DNA of 44,930 nucleotides from a virus: IMG/VR virus record IMGVR_UViG_3300030328_000378, positions 1 through 44,930 of that record, one strand, 5' to 3'. Positions 26,972 to 33,718 of the stretch are shown here, one piece after another. Both the position numbers and the translations under genes were made by a program. The notes under the pieces were generated by a model. It ran no database searches. It was not told the origin of the DNA and saw nothing but the letters and a program-made list of their open reading frames with translations. Each line of letters begins with the position of its first letter. Position 1 is the first letter of the stretch.

Positions 26972-27202
26972 TTAGGCTCCTTTGACGTTAAGAGGTTTTG
27001 AAGATTGCTTACGAGGACGTCCTCTCTTGGGCTTGTTCAATGCCGTAGCCCTACCATTCTCTAAAGCAAGTTCTAATTCATTCAATTTGAATGTTATACC
27101 GTTTAATCTACGTTGGTGTGCTCTTATCTGATACCATAAGGCATTAGTTGCACGTTTCCAAGGCATAAAGATATACTTTATTATTCGTACTATTTTTCGC
27201 AT
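26972..27202 (-). CDS. small basic protein with AT-hook
   Basis: A 76-residue protein with SD AAAGGAG. The N-terminus is a short hydrophobic/basic helix (VRIIKYIFMPWK). The middle is a helix with mixed charge (LNELELALENG), and the tail holds KPKRGRPRKQ, a typical AT-hook (GRP core) that binds the minor groove of AT-rich DNA. Its stop is one base before the Ubl start, so it forms the front of the Ubl operon. It could recruit the conjugation system to DNA or be a substrate (many lysines). Both ideas are inference. Confidence 0.65.
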   Translation of the reverse strand: MRKIVRIIKYIFMPWKRATNALWYQIRAHQRRLNGITFKLNELELALENGRATALNKPKRGRPRKQSSKPLNVKGA

Positions 27203-27241
27203 AAATGCGTCTCCTTTTATTAGGGTTAATTGAAAATTTAA

Positions 27242-28033
27242 TGAGTGTAAACACTAGCTAGTTCTAGCATTCACTAGTCCTTCCATCTGCGTCCATCACC
27301 ACTACGTAGAGACTTTTTCATCCGACAGTTGCAGTTCACGGATTTATCATCTCGTCTGTGTCTCTTGGGTAACTATTATGTTAGGTCAGTGCATATCCTC
27401 TGATACGCAGTTTACACTCATATTTAATAATTTATAAGGGTGCAAGGGGGATTGAACCTTCACAGTTTTGAGCATAGCTCTTATAGTGATTACCCCCCTA
27501 TTACAGGTTATATTGTTTATTGCCCTTTCGGGTCACGTTCACATCTACTCATTTATCCTCTCGGATGCACGGCTACGACTAAGGTGTGTTAAACCCGGTA
27601 TCGTATCACATATCTTTACAAATTACTCTGTATTAGACTGTCAACCTACTAGCAAGTGACTACAGACGATAACGCTCGCCTATCACTTTATGATGTCCCG
27701 TTTTACCAAACTTGTTATCTGTTTAGTTTCCGTAACGTACAACTACCCTTGACGGACTGCCTATGACCCCTTTGGCTCTTTGACAGTAAGGCACCCTATT
27801 AACTTCCCAGCTAATAGACCACGCTCATAGTTGCCCTAGAATACCCGCTTGGTTCAGGTACTTTCCTAGGCTTTGCAACGTGAATATACTTGGATGTACG
27901 GTCCTTGTCTACTCACTCCCTTAATATATGAAATCTTATTTAAAATAGAGTACTAGCTCTTACACGTATCGCTGAAGGCTATTAAACTGTTTAACCAGCA
28001 AGTGCTTACTTAGATGCCGATGGTCTAGTACTC
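27242..28033 (-). ncRNA. candidate large structured non-coding RNA (about 790 nt)
   Basis: Between genes at 27202 and 28045 lie about 840 bases without a credible gene. The minus strand holds many nested helices: an 11-bp stem (27242-27252/27410-27420); TGCGTATC-AGAG-GATATGCA (27390-27409); AGAGAC/GTCTCT (27308-27313/27359-27364) enclosing ATCCG/CGGAT; 8 bp at 27445-27452/27492-27499; CCC-GAAA-GGG (27523-27532) and ATCC-GAGA-GGAT (27555-27566); a nested hairpin 27654-27688; an 8-bp hairpin 27796-27817; a bulged hairpin 27833-27871; and a 10-bp stem 27946-27955/28024-28033. GNRA loops and G-U pairs are valid only on the minus strand, so this is RNA read with the arm. Size and phage context recall GOLLD/ROOL ornate large RNAs, but no sequence match is claimed. 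Confidence 0.7.
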
Positions 28034-28044
28034 TGTGGGTTGGA

Positions 28045-28236
28045 TTATTGTTCTTCTTCCAAGAGGGAACCCATATCTTCTGGGTCAACAACGTGCTCAC
28101 AGTCTTCGCATATAATGCCTAGCTCGGATGTATCTGATTCTGACGAACCGTACTCTTCGAACAGTGTATTTGGACTGGCACAGTTAGGACACTCATAAGG
28201 TGATGCGTCCCCTCCTGTTGGCATTGAATTAATCAT
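28045..28236 (-). CDS. small acidic zinc-ribbon protein
   Basis: A 63-residue acidic protein with CPNC (residues about 16-19) and CEDC (residues about 44-47), a two-CxxC zinc ribbon, followed by an acidic tail ending LLEEEQ. It overlaps the upstream membrane gene by 8 bases. It lies between the small-gene operon and the large structured RNA. Function unknown. Confidence 0.65.
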   Translation of the reverse strand: MINSMPTGGDASPYECPNCASPNTLFEEYGSSESDTSELGIICEDCEHVVDPEDMGSLLEEEQ

Positions 28237-28417
28237 TTTGGTTATCAGTTAAAGCCTTTTGACGCCAGTATTCAACCTGTTTGTCTAAATGCTCTACTTG
28301 GTTTACGTGATATCTTGCTACCATTATAAGCACGAATGTACTAATTAATAACAACATATAACCAACTACTAATAGTAAATCCAAGTAGTCTGATAAGAAT
28401 AAGTAACCGTCTATCAC
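28229..28417 (-). CDS. small membrane protein with coiled tail
   Basis: A 62-residue protein, ATG in a 4-base overlap with the previous stop. Residues about 10-35 are a single membrane helix (LLLVVGYMLLLISTFVLIMV), followed by a charged helical tail (VEHLDKQVEYWRQKAL). This layout, anchor plus cytoplasmic or periplasmic coil, resembles spanin-like or lysis-control proteins, but there is no partner to confirm it. Confidence 0.6.
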   Translation of the reverse strand: MIDGYLFLSDYLDLLLVVGYMLLLISTFVLIMVARYHVNQVEHLDKQVEYWRQKALTDNQND

Positions 28418-28659
28418 GATATTCCTCCTTCTATTGAAACTATAAATGGTCCATCTTCGTCAACATCGACATCCCAGCCTTCTGCTATCGCCAGTTGTTC
28501 AATGTAATCATCGGATTCTTTTAACTTCTGTTCTAATGAATGTTCATACTCTGCGAGCATCATATCCAGCTCTTTTAATGTATACTTCATTAGCTCTTGC
28601 TCAGATAGCTGAAGCACCTCACTGAGATGCTCCAACCATTGAGATTTGACCTTACCCAC
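28414..28659 (-). CDS. helical acidic hypothetical protein, 81 aa
   Basis: Starts with GTG at 28659 overlapping the stop of the preceding 38-aa gene (GTGGGTAA). The product is two helices rich in Leu and Glu (WLEHLSEVLQLSEQELMKY and a helix with SLEQKLKESDDYIEQL), followed by an acidic end (DVDVDEDGPF). No family recognised. It begins a run of three overlapping small genes. Confidence 0.6.
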   Translation of the reverse strand: MGKVKSQWLEHLSEVLQLSEQELMKYTLKELDMMLAEYEHSLEQKLKESDDYIEQLAIAEGWDVDVDEDGPFIVSIEGGIS

Positions 28660-28768
28660 AGGTCGGACTGATAATTCTACGAGCTCTCTTATAAGCTCCG
28701 TATTGGGTGTTAGCTCTGACGGTAATGAGCCTACCGTTAAATATAAAGTGCCACTTTGGTTTCTTCAT
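28652..28768 (-). CDS. 38-aa basic protein
   Basis: ATG at 28768 follows AGGAGA six bases upstream, and TAA overlaps the next GTG start. The product KKPKWHFIFNGRLITVRAN then TQYGAYKRARRII resembles short phage proteins with a W-x-F-x-F-N-G-x-x-x-x-V-x-A core (a beta-hairpin plus basic helix). It is below usual gene-finder length but the SD and overlap support it. Confidence 0.65.
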   Translation of the reverse strand: MKKPKWHFIFNGRLITVRANTQYGAYKRARRIISPTCG

Positions 28769-28810
28769 ATTGTTCTCCTATTCATTTAGGGTTAATAAAT
28801 CTAAAATGGT

Positions 28811-28879
28811 GCACTGCAACGCTCAATTAAGAGAGAGATAAGGATGGATGCGGAGTCCACCTGTGAGCTATTGCAGTGC
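28811..28879. other. stem-loop, 9-bp perfect stem
   Basis: GCACTGCAA (28811-28819) is the inverse of TTGCAGTGC (28871-28879), extended inward by GCTC/GAGC, in the 121-base gap between two small minus-strand genes. Structured mRNA spacer or small RNA; strand uncertain. Confidence 0.45.
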
Positions 28880-28889
28880 TAGTAAAACG

Positions 28890-29045
28890 TCACTTCCTCT
28901 TGCGATGAACAGTGACACTAGAAAAGGCTTGCTTACCAGTTCTAGTCTTGACACCCTTAATTGGGGTCTTGATTACTACCATTTCCATAGTAGCATTATG
29001 AGATATAACTTGTATAACTCGATTATCTGTCTTCTTCTTAGACAT
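28890..29045 (-). CDS. 51-aa basic hypothetical protein
   Basis: ATG at 29045 follows a strong AGGAGG. The product is very basic at both ends (SKKKTDNR and HRKRK) with a beta-rich middle (VIQVISHNATMEMVVIKTPI, then VKTRTG). Small basic proteins of this sort may bind nucleic acid. It is flanked on both sides by stem-loops (28811-28879 and 29149-29195). Function unknown. Confidence 0.65.
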   Translation of the reverse strand: MSKKKTDNRVIQVISHNATMEMVVIKTPIKGVKTRTGKQAFSSVTVHRKRK

Positions 29046-29148
29046 ACTTCCTCCTGTTATTACAGTTTACGTTAATCAAATCTTGTACACCAGTTTACCG
29101 ATTCCTGTATCAGTGGGTGTGATAAAATAATGGTACTCGTACGGCGGG

Positions 29149-29195
29149 CTCGTGTGTGGCTACCCACCGGAATACACCAGTGGGTAACGCACGAG
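29149..29195. other. strong stem-loop downstream of gene 29209
   Basis: CTCGTG/CACGAG (29149-29154/29190-29195) plus TACCCAC/GTGGGTA (29161-29167/29180-29186) form a two-part stem with a 12-base loop, 14 bases after the stop of the 99-aa gene. No U tract follows, so it looks more like a stabilising or processing element than an intrinsic terminator. Confidence 0.5.
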
Positions 29196-29208
29196 TTTGA
29201 GTGTCAAC

Positions 29209-29508
29209 CTAGAGCATAGCTCCAAGGTCAACGTACTTACGTGTATCAGGTCGAAGCTCGACTGAATTTGACTTCCTTGGAAGTTGCAGTCCTTGCTTAG
29301 ACGTGTACATCGTTCCGGCTTGCCGAACCGTAAGTATGAACACTGAACCGTTGAGTTCAATGCTCTCGCCGTTGTACTTCTCGAATGCTTGCACATCCTG
29401 AGAAGACACGTCGCCTGTGAGCCAGTACTTGACTCGTTTGACGCCTGCGGCATCCGTGTATTGTACCTCGCTCCAGAGAGCCTTGAATTTCTTTATAAGT
29501 GCATTCAT
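29209..29508 (-). CDS. first gene of the minus-strand arm, 99-aa hypothetical
   Basis: The start is placed at ATG 29508 (MNALIKKFK), preceded by AAGGAG at about 12 bases; in-frame ATGs further up lack an SD. The protein has an N-terminal basic helix, then a beta-rich region (KRVKYWLTGDVSS, GSVFILTVRQAG) and a polar end. As the first gene after the divergent control region it is probably expressed earliest, a place often taken by host-takeover or anti-defence proteins. Codon use here looks more GC-rich (CGT, GAG, CTG) than in the structural genes. No homology recognised. Frames at 29160-29453 and 29538-29738 are shadows. Confidence 0.6.
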   Translation of the reverse strand: MNALIKKFKALWSEVQYTDAAGVKRVKYWLTGDVSSQDVQAFEKYNGESIELNGSVFILTVRQAGTMYTSKQGLQLPRKSNSVELRPDTRKYVDLGAML

Positions 29509-29547
29509 AATGTGATTTATCTCCTTGTGTAATGCTGTTAGAAAGAA

Positions 29548-29719
29548 TGATACCAAGTATGTTTACTGCTTGATATCACAACTAGCAGGGGAATCGCACC
29601 ATAGGACAGCGTCCAGTTAGCACGGCGTGATGGGGAGGCTGACCGTTGATGCTTGATAGAATCAAGCTCAACAAGCCTCGGACCCCACACCCGTGAAAAC
29701 GGACGGGGTACGGTGCAAT
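29548..29719 (-). ncRNA. structured leader upstream of the first minus-strand gene
   Basis: Read on the minus strand: ATTGCACC/GGTGCGAT (29712-29719/29593-29600) encloses ACCCC/GGGGT with CCGT/ACGG, and a long hairpin GAGGCT + GTTGA-GCTTGAT / ATCAAGC-TCAAC + AGCCTC (29635-29679). A 10-bp hairpin TGATATCAAG/CTTGGTATCA (29548-29578) follows. Most wobble pairs suit the minus strand, though one loop reads GAAA only on the plus strand. It sits between the control region and the first gene, so a regulatory leader or small RNA is likely. Confidence 0.5.
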
Positions 29720-29743
29720 GTATATCACGTACTCCCATTCTAC

Positions 29744-29806
29744 GGTAATTTTCAAACCTTTTTTGGTAATTTACTATTTCACCTTATTTTAATATTTCTG
29801 TAATTT
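29744..29806. promoter_or_regulatory. divergent control region with GGTAATTT direct repeats
   Basis: The AT-rich stretch between the minus- and plus-strand blocks carries GGTAATTT at 29744-29751 and 29765-29772 (21 bp apart, two helical turns) and a third near-copy TGTAATTT at 29799-29806. This looks like an operator array. No convincing sigma-70 boxes are seen on either strand. Confidence 0.45.
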
Positions 29807-29811
29807 TTTTT

Positions 29812-30036
29812 ATGATAAAAATACTAATTTTAGTCTTTTTGGCTGGGAGCGTCACGCTTAATATGGATTCCGACCACAACGTCTCTGTATTTGATGATAT
29901 TGTTGCAGTTAACGACTCTACAAAGCATCAGTATGTTAATGTAAGAGAGGGTGAAAACTGGTGTTGGTTACACAATCGGTGGGAGAATGTTAGGATTGTA
30001 CACTCAAGTCTAGAAGCAGATAACAAAGAATTATAG
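29812..30036 (+). CDS. small secreted-type hypothetical protein
   Basis: A 74-residue protein starting at ATG 29812 with only a T tract and no SD upstream, so possibly leaderless. The N-terminus looks like a signal peptide (KILILVFLAGSVTL) followed by an acidic region and two Trp/His-containing segments (WCWLHNRWENV). It may be exported. It is followed by 159 gene-free bases that contain a small hairpin (AGTTC-GCTA-GAACT) before the next gene. Confidence 0.5.
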   Translation: MIKILILVFLAGSVTLNMDSDHNVSVFDDIVAVNDSTKHQYVNVREGENWCWLHNRWENVRIVHSSLEADNKEL

Positions 30037-30195
30037 CCAATTCCATTAAGTGGTTGCTGTAGAAGCACCTATAGGCATTGTCTTAAAGAAAATACTAACT
30101 ATTGCATCTCCTTATTATACTTATTACATTATTAGTATATTTTGTGGTTAGTTCGCTAGAACTGATTTAAATAAATAAGGGGAAGTCGGCACTAA

Positions 30196-30879
30196 ATGGG
30201 TAACACTATTGATATTAGTCAGTATTTAACTGACGACAATAAGCTTAATCACACATTGGTGTGGGAGGAACTAGCAAATATGCAGGGATTCCAAGCTGAA
30301 GTCAATAGGGGTAAACGATATCACGATATAATGGAGGCATATGGAAGACATAAAGAAGATATTCAAAAGAATAGCAAGAATAGTGTACCTATATCTACGT
30401 CTACTAGTGAACATAGGGACAATATACATAGGAATACCAGCGAGAAGGTGGTTAAGGAAAGTATTAAAACACCTATAACAGAGCAATCTGTATGTGACTG
30501 GATAAATAAACAGACTGGTACTAAATTCACACTTACTGGGGAACAGTATTCTAGTTATGATGCTGAAGAACCCAGATATATAGCAGAAATCAAGATTCGT
30601 GGTAAACATTACGATGATTGTCTTATAGAGTGGGATAAATATATGGCTAATAAAGGCTGTTCAGAGATAGATGGTAAGGATTTCCTTTATATAGTCGTTG
30701 TAAGTCCTAATATATATGTATTTAACATAACACGCCTTAATAATAAAAAATTCAACTACAAATGGGAAAGCCGTAAACTGCCAAGAAATACAGCATTTGG
30801 TGGTGAAGAGGATAAGATTGACAAGAAGATAGGGTACATACACGTTAGTCAAGCTAAGGTTGTACCTTGTTCAGCGTAA
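30196..30879 (+). CDS. hypothetical protein with PD-(D/E)xK-like segment, 227 aa
   Basis: First long gene of the plus-strand late block. ATG at 30196 lies 14 bases after a weak AGGGGA. The N-terminal 100 residues are polar and low-complexity. The C-terminal half is compact: YDAEEPRYIAEIKIRG places an Asp ten residues before E-x-K, the pattern of PD-(D/E)xK nucleases, followed by a helix (DDCLIEWDKYMANKG) and a strand FLYIVVVSPN. Its place just upstream of the packaging genes would suit a DNA-processing role. The nuclease call rests only on that local pattern. Confidence 0.5.
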   Translation: MGNTIDISQYLTDDNKLNHTLVWEELANMQGFQAEVNRGKRYHDIMEAYGRHKEDIQKNSKNSVPISTSTSEHRDNIHRNTSEKVVKESIKTPITEQSVCDWINKQTGTKFTLTGEQYSSYDAEEPRYIAEIKIRGKHYDDCLIEWDKYMANKGCSEIDGKDFLYIVVVSPNIYVFNITRLNNKKFNYKWESRKLPRNTAFGGEEDKIDKKIGYIHVSQAKVVPCSA

Positions 30880-31664
30880 CAATTAACCATAAGGACGTTG
30901 GTCCTACTGATTATATAATATATACAGAGGAAGAAGCTAAAATAGCTAGTATTCCTTATAAACATTGGCAGAAATCTGAAGAAGGAGAGTATGCCCTTAC
31001 CGATGATGAATATGTAGCACGCCTAATTAAGAAAAAAGAGTATGAAGCCTCAGATGGAAGAAAGTCCTATTATTTTAGGTTTCCTTTTGGCTATATTATG
31101 TGGGATTCTAAATATCCTAAAAAGAAACTTAATTGTGGGGGTAGGGTTACCAACACCACTATGAGTGGAAAGAATTGGCTCGAAGTCAGATGTAATTCCG
31201 ATGATTACCAAGACTTAGCCTTTTGGGCGGCAGTTACGGAAAACCGTGATGTTGCTATTGATAAAGTATATGGTAGTGTAAGCGTAAGTAAGAGACGTAA
31301 GCTTAAACGCCATATGAGAACGGAGACATTTAAAACTATGAAAAGAGATGAGGCACAGAAGATGCTGGCTTCCAATATGATGGATGCGGACTATTTCATT
31401 GAATTAATGAAGAAGGGTGTGGAAATAGCACTTGAAAAGAAAGATGTTAATGGAATAAGGGGTTTCGTTAATGATGGTATGGAAATACACGGAATGAAAG
31501 ATAAAGAAACAGTAACTGTTACTGATAAGCTTGAAGCCGTCCAGACCAGAGCACTTATAGATAATATCAATCAAGAAGAGAATAAATTGATTGCAACTAG
31601 GAAAAAGGAGGTTCCTATTGAAGATAGCATTGCAGAACATTCAGACGCCGATAAAGAAGACTAG
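30867..31664 (+). CDS. 265-aa protein at the terminase small-subunit position
   Basis: TTG start at 30867 within the end of the previous gene, with AAGG upstream. The N-terminal half is mixed with several aromatic residues (YYFRFPFGYIMWD). Residues about 145-230 are helical and charged (RRKLKRHMRTETFKTMKRD, then MKKGVEIALEKKDVNG). The last 40 are polar and acidic. Two genes before the large terminase is the usual place for the small terminase subunit, which recognises DNA and forms an oligomer, but the classical HTH is not obvious. Its end overlaps the oxygenase gene by 47 bases. Confidence 0.5.
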   Translation: MFSVTINHKDVGPTDYIIYTEEEAKIASIPYKHWQKSEEGEYALTDDEYVARLIKKKEYEASDGRKSYYFRFPFGYIMWDSKYPKKKLNCGGRVTNTTMSGKNWLEVRCNSDDYQDLAFWAAVTENRDVAIDKVYGSVSVSKRRKLKRHMRTETFKTMKRDEAQKMLASNMMDADYFIELMKKGVEIALEKKDVNGIRGFVNDGMEIHGMKDKETVTVTDKLEAVQTRALIDNINQEENKLIATRKKEVPIEDSIAEHSDADKED

Positions 31665-32211
31665 ATTTGACCTTTGGTATATAGTCAGGAATATGCTTCA
31701 CGAAGAGGAATGTGAAGATGTAATTGAGCAAATGAAAGAATTACCCATAAGTACTGCTGAAACTCTTGCTGGTATAGATAAGAATTATAGAGACAGTATG
31801 ATTAAATGGGTCCCACAATATAATACAAGTTCTTGGAAGTGGTTATATTATAGAATATGGAAATGGGCTAAGATAGCTAATGATGATAACTGGCATTTTG
31901 AAATACAAGGTTTTAAAGATGCTCCACAGTATACTGAGTATAACTATAAGGATGAAGGTCATTATGACTGGCATCAAGATTGTGGTGGTGAAGGTATAGA
32001 CCATAGAAAGATTAGTATGTCCTTAATATTAGAAGAGTGTGATAAAGGTGGGGAATTAGAATTAAAGACTGGAAGGACTAATACACCAGTTCATTTAAAT
32101 AAAGGTGATGCAGTATTCTTTCCATCTTGGATGTTACATAGAGTAAAACCTGTATTAGCAGGTCATAGAACTAGTTTAGTATCGTGGATATCGGGACAAC
32201 CGTACAGGTAG
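31618..32211 (+). CDS. 2OG-Fe(II) oxygenase, prolyl-hydroxylase-like (PKHD type)
   Basis: Start at TTG 31618 with a perfect AGGAGG six bases upstream; the open frame from 31591 is longer but less likely. The 197-residue protein has the 2-oxoglutarate-Fe(II) facial triad H119-x-D121 (YDWHQDCG) and H174 (LHRVKPV), with R184 (GHRTSLVSW) for 2OG binding, in a double-stranded beta-helix. Members of this family hydroxylate protein side chains and are known in marine phages near structural genes. Target unknown; capsid or host proteins are possible. Confidence 0.85.
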   Translation: MKIALQNIQTPIKKTRFDLWYIVRNMLHEEECEDVIEQMKELPISTAETLAGIDKNYRDSMIKWVPQYNTSSWKWLYYRIWKWAKIANDDNWHFEIQGFKDAPQYTEYNYKDEGHYDWHQDCGGEGIDHRKISMSLILEECDKGGELELKTGRTNTPVHLNKGDAVFFPSWMLHRVKPVLAGHRTSLVSWISGQPYR

Positions 32212-33701
32212 ACACTTTCGAGCAAAAATGGGCAGAAGAAAATGCCCTGAAAAAGCTTAGGAAGGACATAGGTCTATTTGGAAGAACTATGTTTCCTACT
32301 GCTTTGAATAAGGATATACCTCCTTTTCATAACGAGATTTATAAATCCTTGGCTGATGTGTCTAAAAGGCGGGTATTGATAGCGGCTCCTCGTGGAACTG
32401 CTAAAAGTACCGTGACCTCCTTGATTCTACCCCTTCACAAGATAGCCTTTAAACCATCAGCCGAGGACCTCTTTATAGTTATTATCTCTGAATCACAATC
32501 TCAGAGTATAAACTTCTTATCAAGAATTAAATATCATTTAGATAATTCTAATAATTTTAAACAAATGTTTGGAGACTATGGTGCAACAACAGCAAAAAGA
32601 TGGACCAACAACGACATTGTACTCGCTAATGGTGCGAGGATTATTGCTGTTGGGACTGGTCAGCGTGTACGGGGGTTTATTGAAGGTGATACTCGTCCTA
32701 ATCTCATTATTATAGATGACTATGAATCGGAATTGAATGCGGCTACAGCAGAAGGAAGAGCGAAGAATAGGAAGTGGGTTACGGAAGCAGTAATCCCTTC
32801 CTTGTCGGATGATGGAAGGGTGGTTATGATTGGTACTGTTATTTCTGAAGATTGTTTCTTATATTGGGCTAAGGAATCCCCAGCTTGGAATGTTTTATGG
32901 TACGCTATTTATGGGGATGATGGTAAAAGCATTTGGGAAGAACGCTTCCCCGAGGAGAGAATCCTACAGATTAAGTCTGAGTTTGAATCAGTCGGTAATC
33001 TTAATGGTTTTTATCAGGAGTATATGAATGAAGCACAGTCACCAGACAACGCACCGTTTAAACCACATTATATTAAACTACATCATTATACCTATAAAAG
33101 AAAGGACGGACAAAATCTTCTTAGTAGGTACATTGATGGCGAAGAAACTCTTAAACCTGTCGACATTTATTGTGGGATTGACCCTGCTAGTAGCTTATCT
33201 GCTAGGAGCGATTTCTTTGTTATTGCTACTATGGCTGTCGATGGTGACGGTAATAAGTATATTGTCGATATTCTCAGGGATAAGCTTGACCCTGCAATAC
33301 AGCCAGCAGAGATTATTAAGATTTATAAAAAGTATAAACCTAGAAAAATGAAAATTGAGACAGTGGGCTACCAAGAGGCACTGAGGAGTAACGTAAGAAA
33401 GATGATGCTGGACGAGGGGTTATATATACCCGGACTCGAAAAAGGCATAAAACCAAGACAAAGAAAATCCGAAAGATTGTTGTCCTTGGTTGCCCCGCTC
33501 GCAAGAGGAGAGTTTTTCTTTAGGAATGAGGATATACACGCTCAACAAGAGTTCTTATCCTATCCAAGAGGAAAACACGATGATATATTAGATGCTGTAT
33601 ACTACGCTATAGATGGAGTTAAACCTTGTAGGCGTAAAGAATACATTGATGGAGAAGTTAAAAGTAAACCAAGAAAAATACTTGACTGGATGACAATGTA
33701 G
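32184..33701 (+). CDS. terL: large terminase subunit
   Basis: A 505-residue packaging motor. N-terminal ATPase: Walker A APRGTAKST (residues 68-76) and Walker B LIIIDDYES (about 174-182). C-terminal nuclease of the RNase H-like type: GIDPASSL near residue 330 gives the first acidic residue and KHDDILDAVYYA near the end the last (D-D/D). GTG start at 32184 overlaps the oxygenase by 28 bases without a clear SD. It cuts concatemers and drives DNA into the prohead at the portal encoded next. Confidence 0.95.
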   Translation: MDIGTTVQVDTFEQKWAEENALKKLRKDIGLFGRTMFPTALNKDIPPFHNEIYKSLADVSKRRVLIAAPRGTAKSTVTSLILPLHKIAFKPSAEDLFIVIISESQSQSINFLSRIKYHLDNSNNFKQMFGDYGATTAKRWTNNDIVLANGARIIAVGTGQRVRGFIEGDTRPNLIIIDDYESELNAATAEGRAKNRKWVTEAVIPSLSDDGRVVMIGTVISEDCFLYWAKESPAWNVLWYAIYGDDGKSIWEERFPEERILQIKSEFESVGNLNGFYQEYMNEAQSPDNAPFKPHYIKLHHYTYKRKDGQNLLSRYIDGEETLKPVDIYCGIDPASSLSARSDFFVIATMAVDGDGNKYIVDILRDKLDPAIQPAEIIKIYKKYKPRKMKIETVGYQEALRSNVRKMMLDEGLYIPGLEKGIKPRQRKSERLLSLVAPLARGEFFFRNEDIHAQQEFLSYPRGKHDDILDAVYYAIDGVKPCRRKEYIDGEVKSKPRKILDWMTM

Positions 33702-33718
33702 TTCGTAAACTCACCCCA

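Noticed and set aside
27438-27510. tRNA or tmRNA suggested by GGTTCAATCCCCCTTGCACCC on the minus strand
   Set aside because: The T-stem does not pair (GAAGG against CCCCT), no anticodon arm or 5' acceptor fits, and no tmRNA tag reading frame is seen. The bases pair better in an 8-bp hairpin of the large structured RNA.
27468-27659. 63-aa plus-strand frame in the non-coding region
   Set aside because: No SD, opposite to the arm, and inside the structured RNA.
27242-28033. Naming the large RNA as GOLLD or ROOL, or a ribosomal or intron fragment
   Set aside because: Only size, density of structure and phage context agree. I could not match conserved sequence of any of these classes, and no intron ends or RNase P core motifs are clear.
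29645-29672. tRNA-Arg (UCU) anticodon arm
   Set aside because: GCTTG-ATTCTAT-CAAGC looks like an anticodon arm, but the surrounding sequence gives no acceptor, D or T arm; it is the end of a longer hairpin.
29160-29738. Alternative frames at 29160-29453 and 29538-29738
   Set aside because: They overlap the SD-supported 99-aa gene or the folded leader, and have no SD or plausible composition.
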